From: Clostridia bacterium
Lineage (GTDB): Bacteria; Bacillota; Clostridia; Christensenellales; CAG-1252
Length of the DNA stretch: 40,707 bases
Assembly (NCBI GenBank): GCA_017463565.1
Contig: JAFTOZ010000033.1
Span: 1 to 40,707, forward strand
Reading direction: 5' to 3'
How positions within the stretch are numbered: position 1 is the first letter of the stretch; each line of letters starts with the position of its first letter. Shown one piece after another: positions 25,142-33,283 of the stretch. The notes beneath the pieces are model-generated. The model did not search any database, was not told the DNA's origin, and saw only the letters and a program-made list of their open reading frames with translations. The position numbers and the translations under genes are program-made.

Positions 25142-28100
25142 TTAATATTCCCCTCCTGCGTAGGTCAAAAGGCGAGTAACCACCTGCATCTTGTAGCTGA
25201 CGAGCTGTTTGGGGGGAAACAGGACGACCGACGCGTGGTCTTGAATGACGGTGCATTCGTCCTTGATACGGCGCAGGGCAGACTGGACGGCAACCGACTG
25301 CAAATAGCCCTCGTTGCTCCACCGCACACGGCAGGTTTTGGCGTCGATTTCGATCTTGGTAACCCCTACGCGACTGCCCAAAACGCGAAGCAAACTGACG
25401 GATAGCAGACGGCTGACCTCGGGGGGTACTTTGCCGTAGAGTTCGCCAATATCCGCAAGGATATCCTCTTTTTCTTTGGCACAGGTGAGAGATGCAATAC
25501 GCTGATAGAGGCGCAAACGCTCCCTCTCTACCTTGACGTAGGTATCGGGAATATAGGCGTCGACGTTGATGGCAACCTCCGTGTTGGCAAGGGTGGCAAC
25601 CGGCTCGCCCTTCATAAGGGCGATCGTTTCCTTGAGAAGTCGGCAGTACATATCGTAGCCGATACGCTCGACATGGCCGTGTTGCTCGCGACCCAGCACG
25701 TCTCCTGCGCCGCGAATCTCCAGATCCATCAGGGCAAGGCGGTAGCCTGCGCCAAGGCCTGCGTTGTCGGTGAGGGCGGTGAAACGCTTGTCTACGTCGC
25801 CTGTGGGCACGTAGCCAGAGGGATAGGTGAAGTAGGCAACTGCGTTGCGCGTGCTACGGCCGACGCGACCCTTGAGTTGGTACATTTGCGACAAACCAAG
25901 CCGTTGGGCGTCCACGACGAAAAGGGTGTTGGCGTTGGGGACGTCGATACCGTTTTCGATGATGGTGGTTGCCAACAAAACCTGCGCTTCTTTGTTGTAG
26001 AAGCGGTAGATATTGCGCTCTAACTCGGTGGCGCTCATTTGGCCGTGACCCACCACGATGCTGACGTCGGGAAGAAGGGTTTCCAACTGGTGGTAGAAGG
26101 AATAGATATGCTCCACGCTGTTGTAGAGAATGAACACCTGTCCACCGCGAGCAAGCTCTGCTCGGACGGCGTCGGTGAGAAGACCGTCGCTATATTCACC
26201 CACCACCGTTTCTACGCTTTGGCGACCCACGGGCGGGGTTTCCAGCACGCTGACGTCTCGGATACCCGAGAGCGCCATGTGCAGGGTGCGCGGAATGGGG
26301 GTGGCCGACATAGAAAGCACGTTGACGTTGTGGCGCAGGGTTTTGATACGCTCTTTGTGCTCTACGCCAAAACGTTGCTCCTCGTCCAAAACCAATAGTC
26401 CCAGATCGTAGAAGTCTACGTCTTTGCTGAGCAATCGGTGGGTGCCAACCACCACGGAAAGGGTGCCGTTGGCAAGGTTTTTGAGAATGCTCTGCACCTC
26501 TTTTGCCGAGCGGAAACGGGACAGACAAGCTACCTTGACACCAAAGGGAGCAAGGCGGGATAGGACCGTCATATAGTGTTGCTCAGCAAGAATGGTGGTG
26601 GGGGCCAAAAAGACCGCTTGCTTGTTTTGCATAATGGTCTTGAAGATGGCACGCAGGGCAACTTCGGTTTTTCCAAAACCGACGTCTCCGACGAGAAGTC
26701 TGTCCATAACCCTGCCTGCTTGCATATCACGCTTGATTTGTTCTACCGCCAACGCTTGGTCGGGGGTGAGTTCGTAGTCGAATGCGGCCTCGAATTCCTG
26801 TTGGAAGGGGGTGTCGGGGGGATAGCGGTAGCCCACGCTTTGCTCTCGCTTGGCGTACAGCTCCAATAGGTCGAAAGCAAGCTTGCGGATAGACGCGCGT
26901 GCTTTGGCCTTTTGCTGTTTGAATTCCTCTTTGTTGGGGTTGGAGAGTTTGGGTGCTGCTTCTTTGCCTGCGTAGCGGGAAAGCATATTCATCTGGTGCA
27001 TAGGCACGTAGATTTTGTTTTCGCCTGCGTACTGCAAAACCAAATAGTCCATTTCGCCAACGAAACTCTTGACGTGTTGGACACCCAAACATTGACCAAT
27101 ACCGTATTCTTCGTGCACCACGTATTCGCCAACACTGGGGGCAACTACGCGTGCACCCGGACGGTCGGTGGTGGCGACGGCGGTGGGTTGGCTCATATCG
27201 GCGGTGCCAACCACCACACATTTGCCGCCGCGATAGACGAAGCCTTTGTCCAAACGGTCGGGCAGATAGTTGAGTTTGAGGTCCCCCAACATGGCACGCA
27301 TAGCGTTGACACGCTCTTTGCTGCCGCAACAGAGGGTGACGGAATAGCCACGGCGGATATAGTCCTCGAGGTCACGCAATAGTAGGTTGACGTCCTTGCA
27401 GTAGGCAGGTAGGTTGGTACTGCCCGGCGCAAACCGTCCCTCTTCCTCGTTGATTTCGCCTGCCATATAGTTGCTGAATCCAAGGCGGGGCCAGGGAGAA
27501 AGGCGCTTGCTGACATCTTCGGCGGAAAGGCGCACGTGGCGGTGTTGCTTGAGGGCGTCTCCCTCTGCGACCAAACGGTTGAGGCGCTCGGCTTGCTCTC
27601 GCTCTACCTTGCCCAACTCCTCGAAAAGTTGTTGGGGCTCGTCCATCACCACCAGCGTGTCTGCAGAAAGATAGTCGAAAAGAGTTTCGAAATCCTCGCG
27701 AATGAAGGGAATAATCCACCCAAGAGAGGGGTCCCGTGGGTTGGCAGAAAGGCGAAGTGCTACCTCGCTGAACAGTTCGTCGGTGCGGGCGCGTGCTTTG
27801 GGGGTTTGCAACACCCTGGCTTTGTCCATTCGGCTAAGCACCTCGGCAGGGGTAATGCCGTAGAGCATATCGCTGGCAGGACCTACCGTCAGGGTTTGGG
27901 TGCGCCCCACACCCTGCATGGTTTCGGGGTGGAAAAACTTGATGGACTCGATGGTATCGTAGTCCAACACGATACGTGCAGGCATTTCCTCGGCAGGACT
28001 GAAAAGCTCCACCACCTCGCCAAGTACGGCGTAGGTGCCTTTACTGTCGGCGTGCTCTCCCCTTTCGTATCCCATATCGGATAGACGGTCGGCAAGCACC

Positions 28101-28525
28101 GTGGGGTCGATAGACTCGCCAACACGCAGGGTGACTGTGGCTTGTTTAAGGCGGCTACGCTTGGGCACCCATTGGCTGAGTGCTTTTGGTCCTACCACGA
28201 GGGCATCCAACCGTCCGTGCAGCAGGTCGGCAAGGCAAGACAAGCGAATGCTGATATTGGAAAGGTTGGCTTGTCCGCGCAAAATCATCATATCGAAGGG
28301 CGCAGGCATAGCCTTGACACGGGCGCCAAGTTGGGAAAGGGTGGCGGCAACTGCATCCACACGGTCTTCCTCTGTGACGTACAAAAGCTTGCGCCCCGTG
28401 TTGAGTGCCAACAGGGCGCGGTGGGTGGCGGCTACCGAAAACAGGACGGTAGCGGAGCGCCGGCAGCAGGAATCGTTGACGGCCTGTTGCAGACGGTCGG
28501 AAAAGGAAAAGTGTAGGCGTTTCAT
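25142..28525 (-). CDS. mfd: Transcription-repair coupling factor Mfd
   Basis: SF2 translocase that removes RNA polymerase stalled at DNA lesions and recruits UvrA. The 1127 residues are close to the usual length. In order: UvrB-like N-terminal domains, the polymerase-interacting CarD-like domain near residues 455-520 (VGEYVVHEEYGIGQCLGVQ), Walker A GDVGFGKTEVA near 610, the DEEQRFG box near 712, the SATPIPRTL motif, and the TRG/TRCF C-terminal region. The start lies one base after the pth stop with no strong ribosome site, so translation is probably coupled. This is the last gene of the rpmH-to-mfd run. Confidence 0.98.
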   Translation of the reverse strand: MKRLHFSFSDRLQQAVNDSCCRRSATVLFSVAATHRALLALNTGRKLLYVTEEDRVDAVAATLSQLGARVKAMPAPFDMMILRGQANLSNISIRLSCLADLLHGRLDALVVGPKALSQWVPKRSRLKQATVTLRVGESIDPTVLADRLSDMGYERGEHADSKGTYAVLGEVVELFSPAEEMPARIVLDYDTIESIKFFHPETMQGVGRTQTLTVGPASDMLYGITPAEVLSRMDKARVLQTPKARARTDELFSEVALRLSANPRDPSLGWIIPFIREDFETLFDYLSADTLVVMDEPQQLFEELGKVEREQAERLNRLVAEGDALKQHRHVRLSAEDVSKRLSPWPRLGFSNYMAGEINEEEGRFAPGSTNLPAYCKDVNLLLRDLEDYIRRGYSVTLCCGSKERVNAMRAMLGDLKLNYLPDRLDKGFVYRGGKCVVVGTADMSQPTAVATTDRPGARVVAPSVGEYVVHEEYGIGQCLGVQHVKSFVGEMDYLVLQYAGENKIYVPMHQMNMLSRYAGKEAAPKLSNPNKEEFKQQKAKARASIRKLAFDLLELYAKREQSVGYRYPPDTPFQQEFEAAFDYELTPDQALAVEQIKRDMQAGRVMDRLLVGDVGFGKTEVALRAIFKTIMQNKQAVFLAPTTILAEQHYMTVLSRLAPFGVKVACLSRFRSAKEVQSILKNLANGTLSVVVGTHRLLSKDVDFYDLGLLVLDEEQRFGVEHKERIKTLRHNVNVLSMSATPIPRTLHMALSGIRDVSVLETPPVGRQSVETVVGEYSDGLLTDAVRAELARGGQVFILYNSVEHIYSFYHQLETLLPDVSIVVGHGQMSATELERNIYRFYNKEAQVLLATTIIENGIDVPNANTLFVVDAQRLGLSQMYQLKGRVGRSTRNAVAYFTYPSGYVPTGDVDKRFTALTDNAGLGAGYRLALMDLEIRGAGDVLGREQHGHVERIGYDMYCRLLKETIALMKGEPVATLANTEVAINVDAYIPDTYVKVERERLRLYQRIASLTCAKEKEDILADIGELYGKVPPEVSRLLSVSLLRVLGSRVGVTKIEIDAKTCRVRWSNEGYLQSVAVQSALRRIKDECTVIQDHASVVLFPPKQLVSYKMQVVTRLLTYAGGEY

Positions 28526-28526
28526 T

Positions 28527-29084
28527 CTATTGCAAAACCTGCATTGCCTTGCTGATACTACGCTCTTTGATATAGGCGTCTAAGACAGCGGCGGCACGCT
28601 CGATACCTGCGGTAAGGGCGGTGGCAACCTCTCCCTTGGGTTGGGAAAGCACGTAGTCGTAGAGGGGTTGCATACCCACGGGCTTGCCGATACCTACACG
28701 CAGGCGGGGCATTTTGTCTCCGCAAAGAGAGACGATGGAGCGCATACCGTTGTGGGTGCCTGCGGAACCGTGCTCACGCATACGCAACTCCCCTACCCCA
28801 AGATCTATATCGTCGTAGACGATGATCACTTCTTCGGGTTTGGCGTGATAACGACCCATCAGCTCGCGTACGCACTCCCCCGACAAGTTCATATAGGTTT
28901 GGGGCTTGGCGACCACAACCGTTTCGCCGCCTACGTAGAGCTCGCAAATTTTGCCCTTGCAAATGCTACGCTTGAAACTGCCGCCACGAGAGGCGACGAG
29001 CTTGTCCACCACGGCAAAGCCCGTGTTGTGGAAGGTCTTTCGGTATTTGAGGCCAGGATTGCCTAATCCAACGATAATCAACAT
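28527..29084 (-). CDS. pth: Peptidyl-tRNA hydrolase
   Basis: Releases tRNA from prematurely dropped peptidyl-tRNAs. The 185 residues are a normal length. N9 and the catalytic H19 are seen in GLGNPGLKYRKTFHNTGF. The TYMNLSGE and VYDDIDLGVGELR segments supply the other conserved active-site Asn and Asp. The residue before the catalytic His is Phe (F18), where most bacterial enzymes have Arg. AAGGAG stands before the ATG. The pth-mfd adjacency is conserved in Bacillota. Confidence 0.97.
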   Translation of the reverse strand: MLIIVGLGNPGLKYRKTFHNTGFAVVDKLVASRGGSFKRSICKGKICELYVGGETVVVAKPQTYMNLSGECVRELMGRYHAKPEEVIIVYDDIDLGVGELRMREHGSAGTHNGMRSIVSLCGDKMPRLRVGIGKPVGMQPLYDYVLSQPKGEVATALTAGIERAAAVLDAYIKERSISKAMQVLQ

Positions 29085-29108
29085 AATCTGCTCCTTTGCG
29101 GATATGGT

Positions 29109-29570
29109 TTAGTTCTTTTTCTTTTCCAAGCGTTTCTTGGCGAAAAAGTTGGTGAGAAGGGCGGCACATTCTTCCTCGAGAATGCCCCCTTGTACCGTCA
29201 TACGGTGGTTGAGACGGCCGTCTCCAACAAGATTGTAGACACTGCCCAAGCAACCGCTCTTGGGGTCGTAGGCGCCAAAGTAGACGGCCTTAAGACGGCT
29301 GAGAATGATAGCACCCGTACACATAGCGCAGGGCTCGAGGGTGACGTAGAGTTCGCACTCGTCCAGATACCAATTCTTTTCCTTGGCGGCGGCTTCTACG
29401 ATGGCAAGGATTTCCGCGTGTTGTACGGCGCAGAGATCTCGCTCTTTGCGGTTGGCGGTGACGGCAAGAATTTCCTCGCCACGTACCATAACGGCACCCA
29501 CCGGCACCTCGTCGAAGGTGGCGGCTTCACGTGCTATCTCGATTGCCTTTTTCATATACAGTAGGTTCAC
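29109..29570 (-). CDS. tadA: tRNA-specific adenosine deaminase
   Basis: Zinc enzyme converting adenosine 34 to inosine in arginine tRNA. The 153 residues carry the metal-binding and catalytic H51-A-E53 and the P80-C81-A-M-C84 box. A GTG start at 29570 is chosen: AGAGG is six bases upstream, and NLLYMKKAIEIAREA aligns with the usual TadA N-terminus. A later ATG at 29555 lacks a site. It follows the M14 peptidase gene after three bases and precedes pth by 24. Confidence 0.95.
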   Translation of the reverse strand: MNLLYMKKAIEIAREAATFDEVPVGAVMVRGEEILAVTANRKERDLCAVQHAEILAIVEAAAKEKNWYLDECELYVTLEPCAMCTGAIILSRLKAVYFGAYDPKSGCLGSVYNLVGDGRLNHRMTVQGGILEEECAALLTNFFAKKRLEKKKN

Positions 29571-29573
29571 TCT

Positions 29574-30419
29574 TTACCTCTCTTTCCACTCGTTTGCGAC
29601 GAGCTGTACGATGCCTTTGTTCTCCGCAAGAATGCGGGGCAGGTCTTCCATAGGATAGGGGTGGGGATATTCGTCCTTGCCTACCTCTACGGTGAGGGCA
29701 GACACGGCAGAATCCAAACGGGTGTGCCAATCCTTGTAGCCACCTGCGGAGCCAACGCTTTGGCTGGCGGTGTAACCCAGGTAGTCGGCAACGAGCAGGG
29801 CAAGGCGTTGTCCTTGGTGGGCGTGCGCCCCCTCTCCGTAGCCGTAGTAGACAACGCTACCCTTTGCGTGGTAGCTAAGACTCCAACGGTAGCGGTAGGT
29901 CCGGGTCAGGCGCACCAGCGCACGGCTCTCGGGCTCGCTATGGGGGTGGGGCCCGATATAGTTTTCTGCCCCTGCCGTCCGTAGGTTTTGCTTGCCACTC
30001 CCCCAATCCGCGTCAAAGTTGACGTTGAGGTCTACCCCAATCCCGTTGGCTTTCCACAAACTGAAGGGACTTCCCCGCGAGATAGCGGTCAGATAGGCTC
30101 GGTGGACAGGCGGGACCGTGGATAGGCCGTGGATTGCCAACTCTACCCCATCGGGATTGACCATAGGTAGAAAATCTACCGTGGGCATACCCAGCCGGTA
30201 TTGGGCGGCATATTCCTGCATAAGCGCATAGACCACGTGCGCCGTGATATGCTCACGTGCGTGGATAGCACCGTGAATCAGGCCTTGCGGTCTATCCGTG
30301 CCGACTCGCACGAGATAGAGTCCTCGCCCAAACCTCGAAAGCCCCACTCGTAGAATCCGTGGGGGGTGAGGGAGCGTGTGGAGCGCTTGGGTATAGGCGG
30401 TGTAGTCGAAGGGTTGCAT
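29574..30419 (-). CDS. M14-family zinc carboxypeptidase-like protein, no signal peptide
   Basis: The 281-residue protein has the M14 metallopeptidase signature. H53 and E56 (GAIHAREHIT) bind zinc. NPDGVELA and a DLNVNFDADWG segment shape the substrate site. A later SYHAKGSVVYYG supplies the third zinc His. Glu in VEVGKDEYPHPYP is the catalytic base. Related Bacillota enzymes cleave gamma-D-glutamyl-diaminopimelate bonds of cell-wall peptides. There is no signal peptide or cell-wall domain, so a cytoplasmic or forespore role in murein peptide recycling is inferred. No ribosome site is evident, and a -10-like box ends five bases before the ATG. Confidence 0.88.
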   Translation of the reverse strand: MQPFDYTAYTQALHTLPHPPRILRVGLSRFGRGLYLVRVGTDRPQGLIHGAIHAREHITAHVVYALMQEYAAQYRLGMPTVDFLPMVNPDGVELAIHGLSTVPPVHRAYLTAISRGSPFSLWKANGIGVDLNVNFDADWGSGKQNLRTAGAENYIGPHPHSEPESRALVRLTRTYRYRWSLSYHAKGSVVYYGYGEGAHAHQGQRLALLVADYLGYTASQSVGSAGGYKDWHTRLDSAVSALTVEVGKDEYPHPYPMEDLPRILAENKGIVQLVANEWKER

Positions 30420-30424
30420 ATTAC

Positions 30425-30454
30425 ACTATATGCCACCCTATATAGATGGGTCAG
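30425..30454 (-). promoter_or_regulatory. Candidate internal promoter in front of the M14 gene
   Basis: On the minus strand CTGACC (30449-30454) overlaps the tsaD stop codon and is followed after 18 bases by TATAGT (30425-30430). The -10 ends five bases before the ATG, so the transcript would be leaderless. Confidence 0.5.
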
Positions 30455-31491
30455 TTGGCTCGCTTTGCTTTGAGGGGCAAAGTTGCCTGGGCATCCAACT
30501 CCAAAGAGGAGAAGGGGGTGCCGGCGCGAATTTGTACCGTGGCCTCCATGGCGATCATAGCGGCGTTGTCGGTGCAAAAACGCTTGGGTGGGAAATAGAC
30601 GTGGATACCGTAGGGCGCTGCCTTTTCGGTGAGCACTTGGCGCAAACGGCCGTTGGCACCTACGCCGCCTGCGATAGCAATATGCTTGCTTTTCTTTTCG
30701 CGAGCCAGGGCAACTGCGTGCTCGGCAAGAACACCGACTGCGGCATCTTGGAAAGAGCAGGCTACGTCGGCAGGGTTGATTGCCTGCCCTTTTTGACCTG
30801 CGGTATGGACGTAGTTGATGACGGCGGTTTTGAGACCGCTATAGCTGAAATCGTATCTGCCTGCCGTATGCACCTTGGGCATAGGAATGCAGGGGGTGCC
30901 GCTTTGGGCAAGCTTTTCGATTTCGGGACCGCCCGGATAGGGCAGGTTGAGGACGCGTGCCACCTTGTCGAAAGCCTCGCCAACGGCATCGTCTACGGTA
31001 GAACCGTAAATCGTCATTTCGGTGGGGGTCTCTACCCACGCTACGGCGCTATGGCCGCCGCTGACGATGAGAGATACGTAGGGGGGCTTGAGGTCGGGGT
31101 GCGCCAAATAGTTGGCGGCAATGTGGCCACGGATATGGTTGACGGCAACGAGGGGTTTGCCCAAAGCAAAAGCCAAGCCTTTGGCGTAGCTGACACCCAC
31201 CAAAAGAGCGCCGATGAGCCCTGCGCCGTAGGTGACGGCAATAGCATCGACCTCCTCCAGCGTGATCCCTGCGCGATGGATAGCGTCGTCCACCACCGCG
31301 TTGACGTTGACGGCGTGGTTGCGTGAGGCAATCTCGGGAACGACACCGCCGTAGAGACGGTGAATGTCGATCTGCGAACTGATACTCTCGCCAAGAACGA
31401 CACCGTCCCGCACGATGGCGCAGGCGGTTTCGTCACAACTGGACTCGATAGCAAGTACCGTTAGGTTTTGTTTGTTTTCCAACCCGTTCAT
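30451..31491 (-). CDS. tsaD: tRNA N6-threonylcarbamoyladenosine synthase subunit TsaD
   Basis: Transfers the threonylcarbamoyl group to adenosine 37 of ANN-decoding tRNAs with TsaB/TsaE. The 346 residues have the ASKHA fold with LAIESSCDETACAIV at the N-terminus and the metal-binding H119 and H123 in NHIRGH. GYSGLKTA-like sequence (YSGLKTAVINYV) and a C-terminal DNAAMIA follow. I start at 31491, where the protein aligns with the family. A frame from 31572 would add 27 residues overlapping prfB. The start is two bases after the prfB stop. Confidence 0.97.
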   Translation of the reverse strand: MNGLENKQNLTVLAIESSCDETACAIVRDGVVLGESISSQIDIHRLYGGVVPEIASRNHAVNVNAVVDDAIHRAGITLEEVDAIAVTYGAGLIGALLVGVSYAKGLAFALGKPLVAVNHIRGHIAANYLAHPDLKPPYVSLIVSGGHSAVAWVETPTEMTIYGSTVDDAVGEAFDKVARVLNLPYPGGPEIEKLAQSGTPCIPMPKVHTAGRYDFSYSGLKTAVINYVHTAGQKGQAINPADVACSFQDAAVGVLAEHAVALAREKKSKHIAIAGGVGANGRLRQVLTEKAAPYGIHVYFPPKRFCTDNAAMIAMEATVQIRAGTPFSSLELDAQATLPLKAKRAN

Positions 31492-31493
31492 AG

Positions 31494-32591
31494 TTAACTC
31501 TTGCGCAAATAATCGATGATGAAGGGCTCCAATTCGCCGTCCATTACGGCGGCAATGTTGCCTGTTTCGCACCCCGTGCGATGGTCCTTGACCATAGTGT
31601 AGGGACAGAAAACGTAGGAGCGGATTTGGCTACCCCACTCGATACGCTTGAGTTCTCCCTTGATTTCATTTGCCTTTTCCAACTGCTCCCGCTCTTTCTT
31701 TTCGGCAAGCTTGGCGCGGAGCATAGTCATGGCAACCTCGCGGTTTTGCATTTGGGAACGCTCGTTTTGGCATTGCACCACGATCCCTGTGGGCAAGTGG
31801 GTGATACGCACGGCAGAGTCGGTACGGTTGACGTGTTGACCGCCTGCGCCACCTGCACGGTAGGTGTCGATTTTGAGGTCTTCGCTGTTGATGACGATTT
31901 CGCCGTCGTCGGGAATGACAGGCATAACCTCAAGAGAGGCAAAAGAGGTGTGGCGGCGGCTATTGGCATCAAAGGGAGAGATGCGCACCAGACGGTGGAC
32001 ACCCTTTTCTGCTTTCATATAGCCGTAGACATTGTCACCCGTCAGCTCGAAGGTAACGCTCTTGATACCTGCCTCATCGCCTGCGAGCAGGTCGATCGTC
32101 TTCTGTTGGTATCCCTTTTGCTCGGCATAGCGGCTGTACATACGGTAAAGCATACTCACCCAATCTTGCGCTTCGGTGCCGCCTGCGCCTGCGTGCAGGG
32201 TCAAAATGGCGTCACAACCGTCGTAGGGACCGGTGAGAAGGGCGGCAAGGCGCATTGTTTCGATCTCGGAATGGAGACGTGCAACCTCTGCTTCCAGACC
32301 CTCCAACTCTCCTTCTTCTTCCATTTCGGCTGCCATTTCTGCCAAGTCGAGCGCATCACGAACACCTTGTTGAAGCTTGCGGTAGGCGTTGATTTTATTG
32401 TTGACTTTTTTGGCTTCTTGTGCGACCTGTTGGGCACGTGCAAGATCCGACCAAAGATTTTGGTCGTCTTGGAGGGCGGCAAGCTCGGCGGCGCGTGCTT
32501 CCAGCGCCTCTATATCCAAAGCCTCCGCCACCCCCAAAAGGGTGCGTTCCTCTGCGATTAATGCACTTTTGATATCGTCGAACGTGATCAT
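31494..32591 (-). CDS. prfB: Peptide chain release factor 2
   Basis: Recognises UAA and UGA and triggers peptide release. The 365 residues carry the RF2 codon-recognition motif SPF near residue 205 and the catalytic GGQ near 250. The frame is continuous from the ATG: the autoregulatory UGA frameshift found near codon 25 of many prfB genes is absent. At that place the message reads GGAGGCTTTGGAT, coding A-L-D in frame. AGGAG stands before the ATG. It is 8 bases after rsmG. Confidence 0.97.
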   Translation of the reverse strand: MITFDDIKSALIAEERTLLGVAEALDIEALEARAAELAALQDDQNLWSDLARAQQVAQEAKKVNNKINAYRKLQQGVRDALDLAEMAAEMEEEGELEGLEAEVARLHSEIETMRLAALLTGPYDGCDAILTLHAGAGGTEAQDWVSMLYRMYSRYAEQKGYQQKTIDLLAGDEAGIKSVTFELTGDNVYGYMKAEKGVHRLVRISPFDANSRRHTSFASLEVMPVIPDDGEIVINSEDLKIDTYRAGGAGGQHVNRTDSAVRITHLPTGIVVQCQNERSQMQNREVAMTMLRAKLAEKKEREQLEKANEIKGELKRIEWGSQIRSYVFCPYTMVKDHRTGCETGNIAAVMDGELEPFIIDYLRKS

Positions 32592-32599
32592 ATTTTCTC

Positions 32600-33277
32600 C
32601 TATACGATAGGCTCCAGGCGGGGCTTGTTGCCCATACGAGGGTATTTGGTGGGGGTTTTGACTACCTTGCGGTAGATGAACAGACAGCGCTTGGCGCCCT
32701 CTATTTCGTAGGGTTGCGTTTGGATAAGTTCCAATCCAAACAGTTTGGCGGCTTTGGAGGCCTGTTGAATCTCTTGCTCGTCCGTTTTGTAGACCACCAC
32801 GTGACCCCCTACCTTTGCCAAAGGCGCAAGATACTCCAATAGAGTGGGCAGCGCCGCAACGGCTCGGGCGGTGACGGTGTCGAAACTTTCACGCAGAGGG
32901 CCTTTGCCCACCTCTTCGGCACGTGCGTGGAGGGTTTTCACCCCATCTAATCCCAACTCGGTGGCTACGTGGGAGAGAAAATTGACCTTTTTGCCCACGC
33001 TATCCACGAGGGTGAAACTGTCCGCCGCGCCTACGATTGCCAAGGGCAACGAGGGAAAGCCTGCGCCTGCGCCGATATCGCATACTGCGCCTTGCATCCA
33101 TTCGGCTCCGTAGAGACTGTCGGAAAAGTGCTTGCGATAGACGGCTTCTTTTTCGGTGATGGCCGTTAGATTAAATTTTTCATTCCACTCCACAAGGAGA
33201 GAGTAGTAACGTTCAAACTGTGCCGCTACTCTTTCATTGGGCAATTCAACCAAGGGTGGACGTAAACATTCTATCAT
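32600..33277 (-). CDS. rsmG: 16S rRNA (guanine-527 N7)-methyltransferase RsmG
   Basis: Methylates G527 of 16S rRNA; loss gives low-level streptomycin resistance in other bacteria. The 225 residues show the Rossmann-like AdoMet motif DIGAGAGFPSLPLAI near residue 66 and the RsmG stretch EWNEKFNLTAIT. It follows mnmG by six bases; GAGGG close to the ATG overlaps the mnmG stop region. The mnmE-mnmG-rsmG order is conserved. Confidence 0.97.
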   Translation of the reverse strand: MIECLRPPLVELPNERVAAQFERYYSLLVEWNEKFNLTAITEKEAVYRKHFSDSLYGAEWMQGAVCDIGAGAGFPSLPLAIVGAADSFTLVDSVGKKVNFLSHVATELGLDGVKTLHARAEEVGKGPLRESFDTVTARAVAALPTLLEYLAPLAKVGGHVVVYKTDEQEIQQASKAAKLFGLELIQTQPYEIEGAKRCLFIYRKVVKTPTKYPRMGNKPRLEPIV

Positions 33278-33283
33278 ATTCCC

